The notes beneath the pieces were generated by a model. That model was not told where the DNA came from. It was given only the letters and a program-made list of their open reading frames with translations, and searched no databases. 64,000 nt of DNA. Source: Amycolatopsis balhimycina FH 1894 (lineage in GTDB: Bacteria > Actinomycetota > Actinomycetes > Mycobacteriales > Pseudonocardiaceae). A program made the position numbers and the translations under genes. Below, in pieces: positions 62,773-64,000 of the stretch. How positions within the stretch are numbered: position 1 is the stretch's first letter; every line of letters begins with the position of its first letter. The stretch is from contig NZ_KB913037.1 in the NCBI RefSeq assembly GCF_000384295.1, forward strand, positions 7,069,533 through 7,133,532. Direction: 5' to 3'.

Positions 62773-64000
62773 GTGACGCACTGGCGCGCCGACGAGTGGG
62801 CGGAAGCGGTCCGGGCCGGCATCCGGGCGCGGGGGCTGTCCCTCGACGAGGCCGCGCGCCGCATCGGCGTGCCGACGTCGACGCTGCGCAGCTGGATCGA
62901 GCACCGGCACGCGCCGAAGGTGACCGTCTTCGACCACTGGGCCCAGCTCGCCGAGGTGACCGGCCTCGGCGAGGCCGAGCTGCTGCGCGTCGCCGGGGTG
63001 CTGCCCGGCTCGCTGGCGTCACCGGTGCACGTCGCGCAGGCGGCGAAGGCGCTGCGGGAGGGCATCGACCAGGCCGGGCAGTTCCTCCGCCAGGCCACCG
63101 TGCTGGTCTACTCCTCGCCCGGCACGCAGGTGGCGAACGCCATCGCCGCGTCGCCGATCGACTGGGAGATCCGGATCCGGTCGGCCACCCGCGGCGACGA
63201 GATCCGCATCACCTACCACCACTACGTCGGGATCGTGGCGCCGCGGGACCTGCCCTACGACGACGCCGAGGTGCGCCGCATCATCGAGCACGATGTCCTC
63301 GGCGAGCTGTGGCGGCCGCTGGGGCTGTACTGGCGGGTCGCCGAGGTGCACGACTGGCACGAGCCGCCCCGGCTGGTGATCCAGGTGCCCGAGCAGGAGG
63401 CGACGCGGCCGCCGTCGCCTTCGCCGATCGTTGCCGCACCGCCGGTGGTGGTGCTGTCGCCGATCTGGGGATACGGCGAGCTGCTGGCGTCGCTGGTCGC
63501 CGACGGCCTCGGGTTCGGCAACGTCGACTTCCGCTACTTCGGCCTCCCCGACGCGATGGCCGACCGGGTCCGGATCACCGCGCGGGAGCTGGCCGAGCCC
63601 GCGCCGCGGCTGGTGCACTCGGTCCCGCCGATCATGCTGCTGCACGGCCTGGCCGTGCCCGACCTGACCGGGCGGCTCCCGGTCGTGGTCCGCTACGGGC
63701 CCCGCATGCGCGCCCGCGCGGCGCGGATCTACCGCGAGGCGCTGCTCGAAGCGGGGTTCGCCGACGCCTTGGCCGGCGCACGCGCGATCGAGGAGGCGGT
63801 CTCGGCCGGGCTCCCGCCAGGCTGCGCGTACTACGAAGTGACGCTCGCCGACGAGGACGTCTTCGACGGCGACCGTCCTTCGCTGGACCGGCTCAACGAC
63901 TCGGTGGCGTGGCACGCGGAGCAGATCGTCGAGCAGGTCCTGCTGGGCGCGGGGCACCCGCCGGTGCCTCTGGGCGGCCCGTTGAAACGCCTGGTCCTGC
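62773..64000 (+). CDS. HTH-fused protein of unknown function, 3' end outside window
   Basis: At least 409 codons, open to the window end. N-terminal XRE-like HTH (RGLSLDEAARRIGVPTSTLR, about 15-40). A middle part (LVYSSPGTQVANAIAASP, IRITYHHYVGIVAPRD) may be a beta-rich domain. A C-terminal part (VVVLSPIWGYGELLASLVADG, LLHGLAVPDLTGRLPVVVRY, EQIVEQVLLG) alternates strands and helices like a Rossmann/P-loop-like fold, but I see no Walker A motif. I do not recognise the family. GTG 62773. Confidence 0.8.
   Translation, partial: MTHWRADEWAEAVRAGIRARGLSLDEAARRIGVPTSTLRSWIEHRHAPKVTVFDHWAQLAEVTGLGEAELLRVAGVLPGSLASPVHVAQAAKALREGIDQAGQFLRQATVLVYSSPGTQVANAIAASPIDWEIRIRSATRGDEIRITYHHYVGIVAPRDLPYDDAEVRRIIEHDVLGELWRPLGLYWRVAEVHDWHEPPRLVIQVPEQEATRPPSPSPIVAAPPVVVLSPIWGYGELLASLVADGLGFGNVDFRYFGLPDAMADRVRITARELAEPAPRLVHSVPPIMLLHGLAVPDLTGRLPVVVRYGPRMRARAARIYREALLEAGFADALAGARAIEEAVSAGLPPGCAYYEVTLADEDVFDGDRPSLDRLNDSVAWHAEQIVEQVLLGAGHPPVPLGGPLKRLVL

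Overview
The window is high-GC actinobacterial chromosome. Gene content (mce operon, SepIVA, an EspR-like regulator with its ImmA-type partner, ALF-repeat secreted proteins, many GTG starts, many 4-bp start/stop overlaps) points to a Pseudonocardiaceae member, most likely Amycolatopsis or a close relative; that assignment is inference.

Layout. (1) 1-5.4 kb: 3' part of pyruvate carboxylase, an arginase-family hydrolase, a membrane-protein/YtrA-type GntR pair with its own operator, and a PucR/CdaR-type regulator. (2) 5.5-14.6 kb, minus strand: five genes for large secreted proteins with ALF-type repeats. One is a 1,274-residue polymorphic-toxin-like protein whose stop codon overlaps the start of a small acidic protein that may be its immunity partner. 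(3) 14.8-19.7 kb, plus: a secreted beta-protein, a chymotrypsin-like protease homologue, a polyprenyl diphosphate synthase, and a fusion of a geranylgeranyl-reductase-type flavoprotein with a degenerate polyprenyl synthase. (4) 19.7-24.4 kb: four secreted beta-proteins, three of them related to each other, and an RCC1-repeat protein. (5) 24.5-33.9 kb, minus: a complete, translationally coupled mce lipid-import operon (yrbEAB, mceA-F, two Mce-associated genes). (6) 34.4-43.8 kb: LLM and PHBH-type flavin monooxygenases divergent from an HTH/Clp-N pair with twin operators, a 1,263-residue HTH/NTPase/WD40 protein, and a HelD-type helicase. (7) 43.9-50.9 kb: housekeeping block rsmD-coaD-sepIVA-DUF177-rpmF-rnc-mutM, interrupted twice by secreted enzymes (a tandem RNase Sa-like protein and a PL6-like lyase). 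(8) 50.9-57 kb: XRE/ImmA-like/MAB_1171c-like trio, SMP-30 hydrolase, PadR/HAAS pair, alpha/beta hydrolase. (9) 57.6-62.5 kb: a stress-type membrane protein, then glutamine-synthetase-like/PuuD/ALDH/SDR genes forming a gamma-glutamylated amine or ethanolamine catabolic operon. (10) From 62.8 kb: an HTH-fused protein of unknown function that runs off the window.

Two themes stand out. First, long perfect or near-perfect palindromes of one related family lie just after stop codons, preferentially between convergent genes, and sometimes supply the stop codons themselves. Second, in mycobacteria pyc, rsmD and coaD are neighbours; here about 42 kb of largely secreted or accessory genes separates pyc from rsmD.
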